64,000 bases of DNA from Dermacentor variabilis (lineage: Eukaryota; Arthropoda; Arachnida; Ixodida; Ixodidae): contig NC_134568.1 of the NCBI RefSeq assembly GCF_050947875.1, forward strand, positions 262,488,115 to 262,552,114, in the 5' to 3' direction. The notes under the pieces are model-generated. The model ran no database searches. It was not told the DNA's origin and saw only the letters and a program-made list of their open reading frames with translations. Every line of letters starts with the position of its first letter. Position 1 is the stretch's first letter. This document shows, in pieces, positions 44,786-56,905 of the stretch. The translations under genes were made by a program, and so were the position numbers.

Positions 44786-45147
44786 TGAGCGAACGCGGTG
44801 GGTTTTGAGGCGTCTATAACGGGGAAACTGGTCACTGACCGAAGTCACAGAAAATACGTGACATTTCTCTATGGATTGACTTATTAAAAATCAGTTTTTG
44901 GCCATGCATACAGTGCTAATAGCCATGATCGTCAACTTTCTCATTGCTACATAACTCGTGAACGTAGTCACTGTCTGCATTTCTTTCGCTCGCGCTAGGG
45001 CCTGACTAGCCTTCTCGCAGGCTTCAAGTACACATCGTAGGGAAGCCTTAGATAATTTTACGCAGACGCATGCGCCGCAAGCGAGTGGCGAAGTTTAAAC
45101 GTTTTGTAAGATGTAAGCTATCGCAGCAGTTACGTAAGCAAACTGAC

Positions 45148-45352
45148 CCGCCGTGGTTGCTTAGTGGCTTTGGTGTTGCGCTGTCAAGCCCGAGGTCGTG
45201 TGATCAAATCCCGGCAACCGCGGTCGCATTTCGATGGGGTCGAAATGCAAAAGCACCCGTGCACTCAGATTTAGGGGCACGTTAAAAAACCCGAAGTGGT
45301 CAAAATGAATCAGATAGTGGTTTTGGCTCGTGAAACCCCATAATTTAGTAAG
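45148..45352 (+). mobile_element. tRNA-derived SINE, plus strand, nearly complete
   Basis: Begins CCGCCGTGGTTGCTTAGTGG (box A) with GTGATCAAATCCCGGC (box B) about 45 bp later. It continues with GCATTTCGATGGGGTCG, CGAAATGCAAAAGCACCC, GGCACGTTAAAAAACCC and GGTGGTTTTGGCTC-like sequence to AAACCCCATAATTTAGT. The order is head, body, tail as in the minus-strand copy at 25131. No long poly-A tail. Confidence 0.85.
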
Positions 45353-48239
45353 CAAACCTTATATCCGTTATTTGCATTGGTAATTCTGAGCATCCGAGCT
45401 AGCAAAGCAGTGAAGGTAGAATACCGCGTTTCGATGCTACGATACACATTCCCAACTCAGTAAAGTGCTGATATGGCTAGAGATTCTTTCAGTCTTAGCG
45501 TCATCCATCGTGTTGTCGTTTATGTAATACATAGCGCGTGGTACACCCAAACATGCTATCGTAAAGGGACACTATAATGATTTTCTTCATTTGCTTCCGA
45601 AAATTTCAATGCGGCTTCCATGCGCCATGGTGCGACCCATTTACGCTTATATAATTTATGGGAAAATGCGGTTTGCAAAGAGCTTGGTTACACTTTCCGC
45701 GCTCCCGATGATGTAATAATGGAAACAATCGAAGCACAATACGATAAAGACGATATTTATTAATGTTTATGCTACCAGAGCCGCCGATTCCTTCGGCGTG
45801 GCTAGGCTCGATTGCGTATACATTGAGCTGGACGAGGAGGCGCCTACACGGAAGTAGTTTATACATGGCACTTTTCTTGAACTAAACACCTTGGGTTAAC
45901 GATTACATGCCACCTCGGAATGGATTCTCACGTTAACTACATCACTTCATGCGCCTGAAAGCGACTGCTCTTCCTCAAAAAACGACTTCGTCAAGCTCCA
46001 CCCGGAACTAAACTATAGTACTAGCCTTTAAGCCTCTGGTCGCATCAGCGCATGAATACGCATACGCAAGAGCCGCTTGGTTTCCTCCAAATAACGAACT
46101 GAACAACTCGCGCAGAGAAAAGCATTGGGATGCGTCTTCAACGAATAACAGCGCAAATTGGTCGACAAAATTACTAAGAAGCTAGATTACTGAGGTTCCG
46201 AAACCGCAACACATCCGCACGATTGAAGTTGTTCCGTAATTTATTCACAACCAATAAATCAGCAATTTCAAGGGCGTTACTACCGCTCACTGAAGAATAG
46301 CCCCATAAAAATATCCGCACGGCATAAAGGAATTCTGTTTTCGCGCGTATTGTCCTAAAATTTTATTTCTTTGTTTTTTCCCCCGCTAGCAGTAAGCTAA
46401 TGCAACAGCTGAACTTCTGCCAAAACCAAAGCTTGTCACTATAAAAGTTCGTTTTTTTTATTACTTGAATATTACTTATTTGTTTCAGAGTCATGAACCA
46501 TAATTATTGCGTATGCACAATATTAGAAATTGGCGTACCTGTTGCTGATATTGATTGCAATCGCCTATTCTAATGTATAGTTGTATTTGTCTTCTACGAT
46601 TGTTGTTGGTTTATGTTGCCTCTGTTCTGGCTCTATTACGCTATACTTTTCATTCAATTTCCACTTAAATTTCTAACTTTGATGCTACCGTTACTTATTC
46701 TACATTAGCCTAGTATAAATGTAAAGTTCTGTGTTGTTAAGATCTTCCTCGCTTCAGTTTTACCCCCATTCTGGCAGTGTTACACTACGTTGTTCATTTA
46801 GTGCCCTGTCTGAAACAATCTCTGGCGGGAATAGCGATACATCATCAATAAACAATAAAGGGAATTAGCAGGCCAGAAGTGTGTTATGGGGTGACGCTTC
46901 TGCGTGCCAAGGAAAACGCCAGCACCTGAAGCTTCCTTGCCCTACTTGCGAGGGAATGCGACAGCTGGTTGAACATGTTTTAAAAGCGAAGCTTTTTTTC
47001 GCGAGCCACGCCGGGTTTTCGTGGCCTTGGGTGCTGCGTGGCTGTTCTCTTGCCGAATAGGCCAACCAGTCACAGTGGAGGACGCGCGCTACGTCACCGC
47101 TGCTGATTTCTTTGCACCACCACCAGATGACGCTCGCCTCCGCGCATCCGCGGCAGCGGCGGCGGCGGTCGTGCGGGAGAAAGAATACCCCTGTTCCAAT
47201 TCTTTATGCACTCACACAAAGCATCGCTGTATGTAGATTCTAACTCGTTGGATCTACTGCTTTCTTTCTTTTCTTCTCTTTTCTTTTCTAGGGGTGATCG
47301 ATCTTAATCACGTCGTGTCGGAACCACAGACGATCACACGCATTACGCTTCTGCCCGAAGTCGTTTTGCCAGAACTAACGGTCAAGCTGGGCGCTTCATT
47401 AAGATAACGCTTAAAATGGGTGGAACACGAGTACCACTCCCTACGCCGACAGAGCATGACCTGTAACAGATGACGGTTTGTTCAACTGGATCGTTTTGCG
47501 TGTGCTAAAAGTACGCGTACATACCTTTCAAGTTATCGGGCCAGCGCTTTCCTGCCTTTCCGGATTTACAATCACTTCCGCTGCATGCAAATAGCAAGAG
47601 CATAACCTTTCAGATCCTGTTTCTATCACTGGGGGGGCATTTCAGACGCAACCGTAGCTACCTCATTGTGCACGGACCATTTCGAAGCTGTGTGGCATGA
47701 GCGCAGAGGTGTGGCCACAACGAGACAAACATCGGTTGTAACTTATAACTTGTATTTTCATTTAAAAAAAAGCAATTGCAGTTGGAATTAAGCGAAATGT
47801 GCAGCGGATATTTTGTGACGAGCAACGACCCCTCAACCCTTTTAGCACGAACATGAGCTGCCGATACGAGACATGCGCGCCTGACCGCGCACTGCGACAC
47901 ATCTCGCCACCCATAACACCGCGGACGTCAGCGTATCTTCCTTTTTTGTGCAAAATTATCAAGAGAAGGAAGTTAAGCGGCGCTCAGTTGACCGAGTCGC
48001 CTGATGCTGGCCGCGGCGCACTTTGCACTGATACTATTGTCATTCCGAAAACTCGCTGTCGGCTGGCGTGCAGACACCTACTTGCCGGTTCGGTACAGTC
48101 CACGCAGTACAGTGGCTGCTTTTCTACTTACGGGAAGCTGGCGACGCGGGGACGCTCCATTAATTGGTGGCGCAGGCAGCGCCACTTTTTTCTGTGAAGC
48201 TATTTGCAGACGATACATACAGATAATTAGCAATATTAG
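45353..48239. other. No confident gene in 2.9 kb
   Basis: Mostly AT-rich. The segment 46970-47240 is GC-richer and encodes VTVEDARYVTAADFFAPPPD then an Ala-rich stretch in a 71-codon plus frame with no recognised domain. It may be part of an interspersed repeat. A single in-frame VKLFADDT near 48193, like an RT catalytic box, is isolated and not counted as a gene. Confidence 0.35.
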
Positions 48240-48845
48240 GAAATATGCATTTTTGTGACTTCGGATATAGCATTTCAAACGAACTAAGGCCTGTACATCT
48301 ATTTAGAAATGAACACTGTCTTCAAGGGCTGAATGACACGCTTCGCCCAAGAGTGCACGCCCCGCGTAATTTTACGATAACACTGCTATTTGAGGTTCGA
48401 GCTGGTTGCTCAAGGAGTTGGTTGCTCAAGCCGGTTGCCCAAGATGAGGCATGTATATGCTGAAGAAGAAATCCGGAGGTCACTGACCACATCCTAATGG
48501 AATGTGCGACGCGACCAGTACGCAACGTACACCTTCCGAAAGCGGTTGGATTTAAGGTGGACGAAAGCATCAACCGGTCAGAAGTCGAGATAAGCAAGAG
48601 ACGTTTAGAGTATTGATGGGAAAAAAAAAAGAAGGGAAGAGATTGATATGATCGGATCATGTACCGGTGTAGGTAGTGGTACAAGGTAGATAGAGAAGTT
48701 TTAAGAAAAAAAGAGATTAAGGAAATGTATTCAAAAATGCTAGGATGAAAAACATGTACAGCATACCTAATTAAATCAAGCAGGCTAGGTGACTATTTGT
48801 CCCCGCCCCATTTCAAAGAGGACGCCAATAAATCATCATCGTCAT
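48240..48845 (+). mobile_element. 5'-truncated LINE 3' end with CATCAT tail
   Basis: Near 48390-48610 a broken frame reads LLFEVRAGCSRSWLL, then EACIC-stop, RRNPEVTDHILMEC and FKVDESINRSEVEISKRRLE. This is the C-x-C...H-x3-C terminal motif and the short tail helix of an ORF2. A 3'UTR follows with GGTGACTATTTGTCCCCGCC, CCCATTTCAAAGAGGACGCC and AATAAATCATCATCGTCATC, a tail form familiar in tick LINEs. At least one stop interrupts the frame. Confidence 0.65.
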
Positions 48846-49444
48846 CAGCGTGAGTTTCAGCGCCCATTTAAAAATGTAATTCCTTATTTAAAGGATAAAA
48901 TTACGCTTGTTCCGGATCATTGTGAGTCACAATCTTTGCACCGGCACGATAATGTCAAGACACATTCCCGATGGTTGTCGGTCCCTTTAAGGTAAATTGT
49001 AGAGGAAGTGCTCCACAAATATGTACTGTGTACGTATTTTCAATCATGGCGCCCGCTTTCTTGTTTACGCATGTTGTGCTGTTTAACTGCGGCAATTTTC
49101 ATGCAGTGTAGGGAGCTAAAGAAATGTGAAAAAAGACAACAGGAAGACGCAGTCAAATCATCGATTACCACTACTCAGGTTAGGTAGTGGACTTTTGAAT
49201 AATAAAAAGTTCACGGGACTTGACCCAAAGAAAGTTTTGTTGTCATTCCAGTAGCTAGTCAATCAACCCCACAACTTTTCTTCGCGGGTTTCTCTTCAAA
49301 GCTTTCAATGTGTCGCCGGCTGTCGCCTTTGTCGTGCGTTCGTTCCTGATGGCTTAAGCCGGACGACTTTCCCAACTTTCTCACTTGCTTCAATGACACG
49401 TGTCTCTCATGTCGGACAAATGGCCAGGTCGTTCTCCTTTGAAA
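48846..49444. other. No feature recognised
   Basis: No coding or repeat motif is identified. Confidence 0.4.
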
Positions 49445-49745
49445 TAGTGCCCACCAATCGTGGTTGCTTAGCGGGTGTGGCATTGCGCTGCTAATAACGA
49501 GGCCACGGGATCAACTCACGGCCGCGGCGGCCGCATTTCGTCGGGGGCAAGTGGAAAAACGCCCGTGTACCGTGCATTGGGTGCACGTTAAAGAACTTCA
49601 GGTGGTCAAAATTATTCCGGAGTGCACCCCCCCCCCCACCCTCCCTAGGGCACGCCTCATAACCATCATCCTGGTTTTGCCACGAAAAACAAGTGAATTT
49701 AATTTAATTTAATTTACCTTATTCTAATTTAATTTAATTTAATTT
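49445..49745 (+). mobile_element. tRNA-derived SINE, plus strand, AATTT tail
   Basis: Head TCGTGGTTGCTTAGCGGGTG with box-B-like GGGATCAACTCACGGCC, then GGCGGCCGCATTTCGTCGGG, GTGCATTGGGTGCACGTTAA, AGGTGGTCAAAATTATTCC and GGCACGCCTCATAACCATC. The tail is an irregular (AATTT)n to 49745. A C run near 49628-49640 is a later expansion. Confidence 0.85.
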
Positions 49746-52667
49746 TAAAATCTGCGCAATGCCACACCTGTGGCCGCTTTTCTGGGCCGGTACAGCTATA
49801 AGTACTTTCCGCAAGGATTCAAAAAGGAATTCGGCTACCGACGTGTGCGCAATACCACATACTCCACTTCTGTATACGTATGTAAAACAAAAAAAAATGA
49901 GACGAAAATTCACCATTTTCTTGTGACTCTTATGCGTGTTGTTTGACTGTCGCTGATAGAAAGAAAGCACTGATGATGGCGGCCCCACCAATGATGCTAA
50001 ATTCGACATTTTGGCTTATTAATCCGTCATTAATAAGTTCTTTATCATGTTTGCTGCTGCTTATGGACCAATGAATGCACCACAGCTTTGAATTAGTGTT
50101 GCATATCCTAAGGAAATCGTGCCCTAATTTCTCTTCTGTGTGATGCCAAATCAGAAAGCGGATTATACAGAAAGAAAAGCTGCAGCATAACAGGTACAGG
50201 ACGCTCCATCAGCGATGGCATCGTCTTGTTCCTCTCAGCGATTGTCACAGGAGAATCACTCGCGAAGAAAGTGTAGCCAACCTCATGAGTTGGCAGTCTA
50301 TTTACAAAAAACGTCGCCTGTCATGGCAACCTATAAAGAAACATCATCAATGATATTGCTTGGCAACAAAGCCGCCTATTGGATTACCTCAGCAACCCTG
50401 GTCAACAAACGCAACAGGCAGATCCATAGTGAGCCTGCAGATGTAAATGTCGGCGAAGGAAATGAGAGGAGCAAGAAGTATCACGAGCTTAAGAAAAAGG
50501 TGACAAAGAAGAATCAACATCTAACATCGCCTTTCGCGTTTCGTTTTCTTTTGAGAAGAATCTACCCGGATTGAAACTCAATGAAACATATATTCGAGCG
50601 TTAACGAAAAAATCCCATTGAGTCATTGGACAATGCGGCGAGCTTAGAAGGAGCAGAGCGCGGACAGTGATAGGGGTCGTGCCGGAAAGCGAACAATAAA
50701 AGTGAAATAAAAGAAAAGCCTAATTGAAAGGCCATTCGTCTGTCTGCTATCATCAAGACCTTCGTAGAAACTTCGTGGAAACCACTCGTAACAACATAAA
50801 CTTAAAGTACTACGTGAGGGAGGGGGGAGGGGGAGGGGCGTTCCACGGGTGGTTGCATTACTTCGACGGATTTTAGAAATGGTTAGGGCCGTCCCCTTTT
50901 CCGTCTCTTCTTTTGTCCAGCTTCTCTGCTAAAATAAAACGGTGGAAAATCCAGCAACTCGATATATTGGCATTTCTCTCGCAGTTTCTCAGGATATTAT
51001 TTTTGAAGGGGATTCGGGCAGCAAGGGTGAATACTGCAAAAGAAAGAAAGAGAACTCTCCTCTAAGCAAGTGTACTCGTAGCTCAGTCCGCGTTTCAGAA
51101 AGGCATCTGGCGTTGCCCTAGGCGTACTTTGTTGGCGAATTGGTTTCGCGGGTTGTGAAGGAAACGTCGCCTCAGGAGCTCACGACATTTGTAACGGCAG
51201 CGTCTTGTTACTACGCCTGGCTGAAAGGCTTCGTTTCATTCCATCTTCGTGCTACTTTTTCTTTCCGTTATCGAGAATAATTGCGATATTTACTTGATGC
51301 TGTTCAGACAAAATTCAGGCACTCTCTCAACAGTGTCGTAAAAGAGCTATTGTCGTAGGCGGTATATTTTAGTGTGTTGGCGTACCAATGGCGGGCGCGT
51401 TTTATTCACAGGGATCTGTTTACATAGTTTGGGCTGTACGGTAGTCTTATTTTGGCTACTTAATAAGCTTGCACACTGAAATTCGCTTGTGCTTGTGCGC
51501 AGCGCTTATGAAACGTTCCAGTTGTTCTCAATATGAAGCATGAATTCGACACCTGGCAGCGTCCTCAAAATGTGCCTGTCTGCGTCCGTTGTCCTTTTTG
51601 GTACTCTAAAGACATACCCATTGAGAACAACAAAACGGCGCGCAAAAACACAGAACGCAGAAGAGGCGGACACGGGACTGGTGCACACGTACAACCTGAA
51701 ATGAGAAGAAGTACTATCCCCGAAAACGTCCTGTGCATGAGCGACAACGCAATAACGACCACTTGGCGGACACTTGTCAAGTTATACAGTGCTAAAATCA
51801 AGTGACGTTAAGAAGAAACCCTATCACCCTTTTGGTCAAGTACCTCGAGAGAACACTCACACATGCTTTCAATGCATTCAAAATTTTTTGGGTGGGGGAA
51901 ACCGCGTTTTCTTGTAACTGTCTAATGATTTTCGTGGGCGGAGCCCTAAAATAGTGCTCTCTAAGACAGCGGTAAGAACCGCACGGTGGTAAGGTGCCAC
52001 CCTGTGGTGGTACCGGCGTTACTAGCCGCTGCTACTGCCGGTACTACTGGTACCATGCGCTACAACACGGCGGTATGGTGGTAAGGTAGCGTTGTTGCAT
52101 TAGCTCCTCTTGACGGCTAGCGTTTTGAGACGGTGCCGTCGAGACGCTGCCCCTCTGGTCCAAGACGCAGAACTTATCGTTTGAAACGCTGCGCCTGTGG
52201 TCGCAGATGCCGTGACAAGAGGCGATCACAGACGCTGCACGGGGTTCCGAACTGGTCCTTGAGAAAGTGCCGCTCGAAGTACCCGTCGGCTCCCACGTAT
52301 GGCTAAAGCACAGTGGTAAAGCCAGTGCCACCCATAACACATAGTGTAGCATACATCCACAAATAACCACCTCTCAAGCATGCTAAAGACATTATTGCAT
52401 AGCAACTGGGGTTAGTTCTTCATATTTCTTTATTTAAGACTGTGAACTGCTTCCGCGACCTCCCTTACGACCTTATCTTTGACGTGACCTAGTATGGTTG
52501 TCGCACCTGCCTGTGCAGAACATTTCTAGGGTGGAGCTTCTCCCTGCCAAAGTTCAGCTGCAAATGCGCGCCCGTCTCGTGTCTGTCTCTCTGTGCCCTA
52601 TGTTATTGCGCACTGTATTATTATTCCTAATGGATGTGTTCCAAGTAGCCCGTTGTACTAGAGGGGC
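49746..52667. other. No confident gene in 2.9 kb
   Basis: The frame 50215-50574 (+, 119 codons, Lys-rich) and others have no recognisable domain. 51965-52110 is a degenerate GGTGGTA/GGTACC-rich simple sequence. Nothing else is recognised. Confidence 0.35.
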
Positions 52668-52862
52668 CGTATATTTATTTTCCTGGCCGCGGTGCGCCCG
52701 CATTTCGATGGGGGCGATGTGCAACAATCCCCGGGTATACTGTGCATTCGGTGCACGTTAAAGAACCCCAGGTGGTCGAAATTAATCCGGAGTCTCCCGC
52801 TACGACGTGCCTCATAATCATGTCGTTGTTTTCGCACGTAAGACCCTAAAATTAAATTTTTA
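52668..52862 (+). mobile_element. 5'-truncated SINE, plus strand
   Basis: Begins inside the body (CGGTGCGCCCGCATTTCGATG), then GTGCATTCGGTGCACGTTAA, CCCCAGGTGGTCGAAATTAA and GTGCCTCATAATCATGTCG, ending AAGACCCTAAAATTAAATTT. The tRNA-like head is absent. The next element starts within a few bases. Confidence 0.85.
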
Positions 52863-52865
52863 ATT

Positions 52866-53850
52866 CTGATCTTATTCCAATGTTCTGACGCCAAATTTAC
52901 GTAGCCGCCGACGCAAGCATCGGGCGGTAAGTTTCAGCGTTGTTTGAAAAGTCAAACCAAATGCTCTCTTCGATTATACGAGGTCACTTTTGCTTGCATT
53001 CAAAGCGAATAGCATTTCCTACCTTGACAGGTTTTTCTTATATAATTGACTGACAACCGGCGAAGAACACGCAGAAGCGAGAGGGTTCCGGTGGGGTTGG
53101 GGTAGCGCAGTAAACGCAGATAACTGGATGAGGATGGCGGTACCGGCGTCAGCGATTGGTCCGCTTCCTCTTGCTTAGCTTGCGGGCTGGTTGAAAATCG
53201 CTGCGGCGTGCAACGGGGAGTTAGAAATGCGGCATAAAACGGGTCCTCAACGAAGAGTTGGCAGAGTGATGTCGTATACGTGCCGAAAGGGATCTAAAAC
53301 GTAATACTGCCCCGCTAAAAAAAATTATTATACGCAAATAAATCCTGTCTCGCCGGCATCTCCGAGTAGCCAGTGCCAGAGTGGTTGGCGGGCAGCCATC
53401 TTCTATTCTTTCTGAACGGAGCTCTTTATCTCCGTTAATTCGTTAATTATCTCCGTTAATTCGTTAATTCGTATCTCCGTTAAGTTTGTTCGGCATATTA
53501 ATGTATCATTAATGCGCCACTTTTATGTCACTTTGACGTGTTGAGTTTTAACAGTTTTATGACTTCGCCTGACATACCGAAGAAATGGACGCAGTCCGAA
53601 AACATTTTGACCAATAACGGAGGGCTAATAGGGAAAAAGGCGTAGAATCAGAAATAACTGTTTATTTTCTTCGGCCTAATCATGCATAATCAGTGCGCAC
53701 ACATAATATCAAATATGATATCATATTTTCACTTTTCGTAACGTCGCATGACAGGCGAATACAGTGGGCGTGGCCCGAAAATGTTTGACCAATCGTGGAG
53801 TGCTAATGGCAGAAATAGAATAGAAACATATTGGAATAGCTTTACGTTAA
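52866..53850. mobile_element. Non-autonomous TIR transposon, third locus
   Basis: Collinear with the copies at 19450-21358: CTGACGCCAAATTTACG, GCAAGCATCGGGCGGTAAG, GCAACGGGGAGTTAGAAATG, GGCATATTAATGTATCATTA and the terminal ATTGGAATAGCTTTACGTTA. The outer left terminal repeat is missing and a short tandem (CTCCGTTAATTCGTTAATT) near 53430-53475 is an internal expansion. No transposase frame. More diverged than the other copies. Confidence 0.8.
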
Positions 53851-54656
53851 ACTCTTTACGTGCAGTCTCGGAAGAGAACAGCAGTTTACGATAGGTAATG
53901 AGACACTGGAAGTGGTAAGGGAATGCATCTACTTAGGGCAGATAGTGACCGCGGATCCGGATCATGAGACTGAAATAATCAGAAGAGTAAGAACGGGCTG
54001 GGGTGCGTTTGGCAGACATTCTCAGATCATGAATAGCAGGTTGCCATTATCCCTCAAGAGTAAAGTGTATAACAGCTGTGTCTTACCAGTACTCACGTAC
54101 GGGGCAGAAACCTGGAGGCTTACGAAAAGGGTTCTACTAAATTGAGGACGACGCAACGAGCTATGGAAAGAAGAATGGCGTGTGTAACGTTAAGGGGATA
54201 GAAGAGATCAGATTGGGGGAGGGAACAAACGCGAGTTAATGACATCTTAATTGAAATCAAGAAAAAAAAATAGGCATGGGCAGGGCATGTAATGAGGAGG
54301 GAAGATACCCGATGGTCATTAAGGGTTACGGACTGGATTCCAAGGAAAGGGAAGCGTAGCAGGGGGGGCGGCAGAAAGTTAGGTGGGCGGATGAGATTAG
54401 GAAGTTTGCAGAAAAACATGGCCATAATTAGCACATGACCGGGGTAGTTGGAAAATTATGGGAGAGTTGTTACAGCGCATTATGGAGACGTTACAGCGCC
54501 CCAGTTCTTCTAGAGATGTCCACTTTTTCTGTGTAGTGACCCCCCTACTTTGACATGCATAACTGTTATCTCTGACCTCTCATAAATGACAGTTACGTTC
54601 ACGAACTGGAGACTCGTTCGCGGTGTGCCAGCTTCAAATAAATCATCATCGTCATC
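53851..54656 (+). pseudogene. RTE-type LINE, ORF2 C-terminal part and tail
   Basis: The frame to 54145 reads ECIYLGQIVTADPDHETEI, IRRVRTGWGAFGRHSQIM, LKSKVYNSCVLPVLTYGAET and WRLTK. These are the YLGxxI and VLPVLTYGAETW motifs of the RTE-clade RT thumb. After frame changes, scattered pieces resemble GHVMRRED and a WADEIRKFAEKHG motif typical of the RTE C-terminus (54280-54420). The tail is AATAAATCATCATCGTCATC to 54656. The catalytic palm is missing, so it is 5'-truncated, and the 5' end abuts the transposon at 53850. Confidence 0.8.
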
Positions 54657-54904
54657 ATCATTTATTGGACCATTAAAGGCCCCTTGAGGGCATTCCACAA
54701 CGGGGGGGGGGGGGGGGGGGGGGAGGGGACATCAGTAAGAGAAGCAGAAAGCATAGTCAGCGTGAAGCGAGATGACAATTTGCGTGGAAGTGATGTCCCA
54801 GAAAACGTATGTACACAGGACGCTCGAAAACTAGCAAACTTGATACCTGAACGCGTAGCAAGTAAGAATTATTATAAACATACATAAACGTCACATACAC
54901 ATAC
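54657..54904 (-). mobile_element. LINE 3' tail with shared hairpin module and 22-bp G run
   Basis: On the minus strand: a 22-nt poly-C (54702-54723 as G), GTTGTGGAATGCC, CTCAAGGGGCCTTTAATGG, then CCAATAAATGATG. This is the same order as the LINE tails at 9276, 16547 and 31895. No coding sequence is recognised up to 54904, so it is truncated within the 3'UTR. Confidence 0.6.
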
Positions 54905-55847
54905 ACAGGGTGTTCCAGCTAACTTTAGCCAGAGTTTAAAAATATGCCGATGCACTCTAAGACGACGCGACCAAATGCATGTTGCTCACTTTTGTGTGTA
55001 GTGTAGTGTGTCATGCTATTTTATTTATTTTGCTTAATTAGATAATTAGTCAGAACTAATTAACCAACTTCTGAAGCAACGAAGTTAAGGAAGAAATTCC
55101 GATTAGAATGTTGCAGGGGGGTTTGCAAAATGTCCGAATAAACAGTTTCTCTCTTTCTATCTATTAAGTATTAGTGGTTTTCATCTTACTGCGGATGGGG
55201 GGGGGGGGGGGGGCGCGAACTACAAAAAAAATATACCACGTGACATGCCCGCTTGCGCATCGTGATTGCACTGCTCCCAAACTTTCCGTGCATAAACGAA
55301 CATATCATTGAGCCGGGTGTGCTTCCACTGCGTCTGCTTATCGCTATCATGAACCGCCGCGAGGGAAGCACATCGCTGGCGTAAATTGCACAGCCAACGC
55401 CTTCGTCCCTCCATCGTCGCCTTTTAAGCGGCAGCGCGCCAAGCTAGATGCTACGTTCGTTTGCACGCGGACAGTTTGTGAGCGATGCAAACACGGCGCG
55501 AAAACGGGTATGTCATGTGGTATTTCTTTTTTTTTATTTCGCGGGCACTCTGAGTAAGCTGCAAAACACTAATACTTAATAGATAGGAAGTTATAAACTG
55601 CCTAATCGAACGTTTTGCAAAGCGCTCTACAACTTTGCAATTTGAATTTTTTTGCCTAACTTCCTTGCTTCAGAACATGGTTAATTAATCTAGACTAATC
55701 TTCTAATTAGGCAAAATACAAAAAATAGCATGACACACTACATACAAAAGTGAGCAACATGCATTTGGTTGCGTCGTCTTAGAGTGCATCGGCACATTTC
55801 TTTTTTTTTTATTATTATTCTGGCTAAAGTTAGCTGAAACACCCTGT
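54905..55847. mobile_element. 943-bp fold-back/MITE with ~345-bp inverted repeats
   Basis: The left arm 54905-55252 begins ACAGGGTGTTCCAGCTAACT. The right arm 55504-55847 ends with its complement, AGTTAGCTGAAACACCCTGT. Arms match along their length (for example GCACTCTAAGACGACGC and CACGTGACATGCCCG have complements near 55780 and 55505). The 250-bp loop has no coding capacity. The CAGGGTGTT terminus is common among arthropod DNA transposons, but superfamily and target duplication are not resolved. An 18-bp G run (about 55196-55213) interrupts the left arm. Confidence 0.85.
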
Positions 55848-56780
55848 AGAGACGGGTGCAGATGTGTGGGTGGCATATTAACGTGATTCTCAGCAAAAAT
55901 GGTTTGATATTAGTTGTTTGAATTTTATCGGGTTACGGTCAGTAATCAGTACGCTCTCAAGCTTGATGAGCTGCCTTTATTCTCCGTCTGGCGGGTGACC
56001 TCAGTGAATCACTACTGGCTTTGCCTTCGCGCCAAGATAACCATGCACTGAGACGATGCCGCACTTTCACTGCAAGTGTTCTCGCTCCATTGTGCGAAAA
56101 TAACAGCACGTTCCACCACGCTTGGCACACTGGGCACCCTCGTCCCAATATAGGGCCCGTCCATTTGTTTCTTGTTTTTTTTTCTTCTCATCTTTTTTTA
56201 TCTTTTTTTTTCTTTTTCTTAAGCACTGGAATTGTATGAACGGCTATGAACATTGTAAAGCGCCTCACAGCGCGCGCCCGGACAGGTTATTTCTCTCTCT
56301 CTCTCGCTATCATTTTTTGATGCTACCCTTCCCCTTCTCGTCTTATTTTCTACTCTTCCCTTAGTACAGCATAGCCAACCGACCATTTATTCTCGCTATC
56401 CTCCCTATTCATTTTCTTCTTTCTTTTACGTACGACGTTACCACTAAGTGGATGATTGGCGGTGCAAAGCAGGGCATCCAATTATCATCCTTATTGTGTA
56501 AGAATGTACCCACAAACTCATGCAGACAACAAGAACAGCTCTGTTTACATCGTAATTTTTCTTGAGCACTTATGATAACCATGATGCAGAAGCTGAAGGG
56601 ATGAACCATTTCCACCTATCATTTTTTTTCATATTTTGACCTAAAACAGGAAGCTTTTATATCATTTTGTCGCCGTGCCACTCGCAGAGAGTTTGCAACG
56701 TTTGGCCCTGTTGGCAAGAGATCCTCAGTACAGCATTCTGAGTGGCTAAACGCAAAAGTACCACCCCTCATTCCAGTAAA
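55848..56780. other. No feature recognised
   Basis: T-rich runs near 56170-56220 and a CT stretch near 56292. No gene or element is recognised. Confidence 0.4.
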
Positions 56781-56905
56781 GGAGGAGGGAGGAAAGAGAA
56801 AAGAAGAAGGCAGGGAGGTTAACCAGAATAACGTCCGGTTGGCTACCCTACACCGGGGTAATGGGAAAGGGGAAAGGAAAGATCACAGGGAGAGAGAGGA
56901 GGGAA
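56781..56905 (-). mobile_element. LINE 3'UTR block, reverse orientation
   Basis: Shares GGCAGGGAGGTTAACCAGAA, CGTCCGGTTGGCTACCCTAC and AAAGATCACAGGGAGAG with 35435-35562, and in reverse with 24765-24870. No ORF2 C-terminus is recognised beside it. Confidence 0.6.

Noticed and set aside
48190..48215. RT catalytic box (VKLFADDT)
   Set aside because: Isolated 8-residue match with a stop soon after and no neighbouring RT motif in any frame; possibly chance.
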